Part shown: positions 5,918 to 6,699 of the stretch, piece by piece
Layout of the letters: each line of letters opens with the position of its first letter
How positions within the stretch are numbered: position 1 is the stretch's first letter
NCBI GenBank assembly: GCA_027038775.1
Contig: JALWGP010000289.1
Coordinates: 1 to 6,699, forward strand
DNA length: 6,699 nucleotides
Source: Sedimenticola sp.
GTDB taxonomy: Bacteria; Pseudomonadota; Gammaproteobacteria; Chromatiales; Chromatiaceae
Direction of reading: 5' to 3'
Position numbers and translations under genes: made by a program
The notes under the pieces: generated by a model
The model's database searches: none
What the model was told of the DNA's origin: nothing
The model's input: the letters and a program-made list of their open reading frames with translations, nothing else

Positions 5918-6699
5918 GCCAGCTGCTTCCTCGCCACGGCCTCGTCACCCGAAGCGAGGCGGAGGAAGGATGCCTCGTCGAGCGGCTTCGAGAGATGGAA
6001 GCCCTGGTAGAGGTCACAGGCCTTCTCCCGCAGGAACTCGAACTGGGTCTCGTTCTCGATCCCCTCGGCCACCACCCGCAGGCCGAGGAAGCCGGCGATG
6101 CCCAGGATGGCCGCCGCCATGGCCCGGCTCTGCTCGTCGCGGTCCAGATCCTCGACGAAGGTGCGGTCGATCTTCAGTTCGTCCACCGGCAACCGCTTCA
6201 GGTACCCCAGGGCCGAGTAGCCGGTGCCGAAGTCGTCCATGGCAAAGCGGATGCCCAGGCGGCGCAGCTTCTCCATCACCGCCACCACCTGGTTGACCTC
6301 CTCGCGGATCACTGTCTCGGTGATCTCGAAGACCAGCCGCTCCCGCAACTCCGGTGTCAGGTACCGCTCGCACAGCTCGGTGACGTCCTGCACGAAACGC
6401 TGGTGCATGCACTGGCGGATGCTGATGTTCACCGAGAACTGTTCCAGCTCGACTCCCCGGTCGTGCCATCGCCTGAGTGTGACGAAGGCCTGCTCCAGGA
6501 TGTGCCGGCCCAGTTCGATGATGAGGCCGGTCTGCTCCGCAATGGGAATGAAGAGCACGGGGGAAACCTCGCCCATCTCCCGGCTCCGCCAGCGCGACAG
6601 GCATTCGGCACCCACCAGCCTGCGGTCGCGGTCGTAGATGGGCTGGAAGACCAGGCTGATCTCCCTTTGCTCGATGGCGAAATGGAGCAGCCGTTCCAC
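5914..6699 (-). CDS. EAL-domain cyclic-di-GMP phosphodiesterase, C-terminal part (cut by the right edge)
   Basis: The last 261 residues are visible and contain a complete EAL domain that hydrolyses cyclic-di-GMP to pGpG. Counting from the first codon in the window, the active-site set is intact: Q19 in FQPIY, E32 in AECLSRW (ECL instead of EAL), N91 in VNIS, E125 in FEITET, D155-D156 in DDFGTGYS, K176 in ELKIDR, E212 in AEGIEN and Q232 in YQGF. Loop 6 ([13 protein letters not shown]) is canonical, which fits an active enzyme. The first codon is GTG at the very edge and sits where an EAL domain normally begins. The gene probably continues outside, perhaps with GGDEF, PAS or another sensor domain; the alternative is a stand-alone EAL protein starting here. 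It is the upstream partner of nfo, with a four-base overlap. Confidence 0.94.
   Translation of the reverse strand: MERLLHFAIEQREISLVFQPIYDRDRRLVGAECLSRWRSREMGEVSPVLFIPIAEQTGLIIELGRHILEQAFVTLRRWHDRGVELEQFSVNISIRQCMHQRFVQDVTELCERYLTPELRERLVFEITETVIREEVNQVVAVMEKLRRLGIRFAMDDFGTGYSALGYLKRLPVDELKIDRTFVEDLDRDEQSRAMAAAILGIAGFLGLRVVAEGIENETQFEFLREKACDLYQGFHLSKPLDEASFLRLASGDEAVARKQLA
5926..5932 (-). promoter_or_regulatory. Ribosome binding site of nfo within the EAL gene
   Basis: The minus strand reads GAGGAAG eight bases before the nfo ATG, embedded in the last codons of the EAL phosphodiesterase. With the ATGA stop/start overlap it supports coupled translation, though nfo could also be translated independently. 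Confidence 0.5.

Noticed and set aside
5225..6010. Plus-strand open frame opposite nfo and the EAL gene
   Set aside because: It is antisense to Nfo, whose nine metal ligands are all conserved; the predicted product has no recognisable features.

Overview
The window is a compact, high-GC bacterial chromosome segment with strongly GC-biased third codon positions, almost no intergenic space and long spurious antisense frames. Gene content suggests a proteobacterium, probably a gammaproteobacterium: a two-domain MazG of E. coli length, a DUF4743-type Nudix start, a full-length Nfo, a ChaN-type lipoprotein and an EAL phosphodiesterase. That placement is inference; there is no rRNA, tRNA or other taxonomic marker. 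I see no mobile element, CRISPR array or RNA gene, and no gene-free stretch longer than about 110 bases.

Left part (1-1785). On the minus strand mazG (879 to 85) runs into the first 30 codons of a DUF4743/Nudix-type hydrolase that leaves the window at base 1. The two genes overlap, and the second uses a TTG start behind a strong ribosome binding site inside mazG. Divergent from mazG is an LHPP-like HAD-IIA phosphatase (985-1785). A 105-base intergenic region holds two interleaved predicted promoters and a G-rich tract. The theme is nucleotide and pyrophosphate housecleaning.

Middle part (1774-5055). A lipoprotein with a ChaN-type (Tiki-like, GETH motif) domain followed by a PDZ domain lies on the minus strand. 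It is divergent from a secreted M1-like zinc metallopeptidase on the plus strand. They share a 60-base intergenic region containing a perfect 7-3-7 inverted repeat. Both products are predicted to be exported, so an envelope proteolysis or quality-control pair is plausible but unproven. The lipoprotein gene overlaps the HAD gene tail to tail by 12 bases, and the peptidase gene ends 7 bases from nfo.

Right part (5063-6699). On the minus strand an EAL-domain cyclic-di-GMP phosphodiesterase, cut by the right edge, is translationally coupled through an ATGA overlap to nfo (endonuclease IV). All nine metal ligands of Nfo sit at the same residue numbers as in the E. coli enzyme.

Most of the genes are recognisable families. 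The least described parts are the ChaN-PDZ/M1 pair, the modified active-site motifs and unassigned C-terminal domain of the M1-like protein, and the EAL-nfo coupling.
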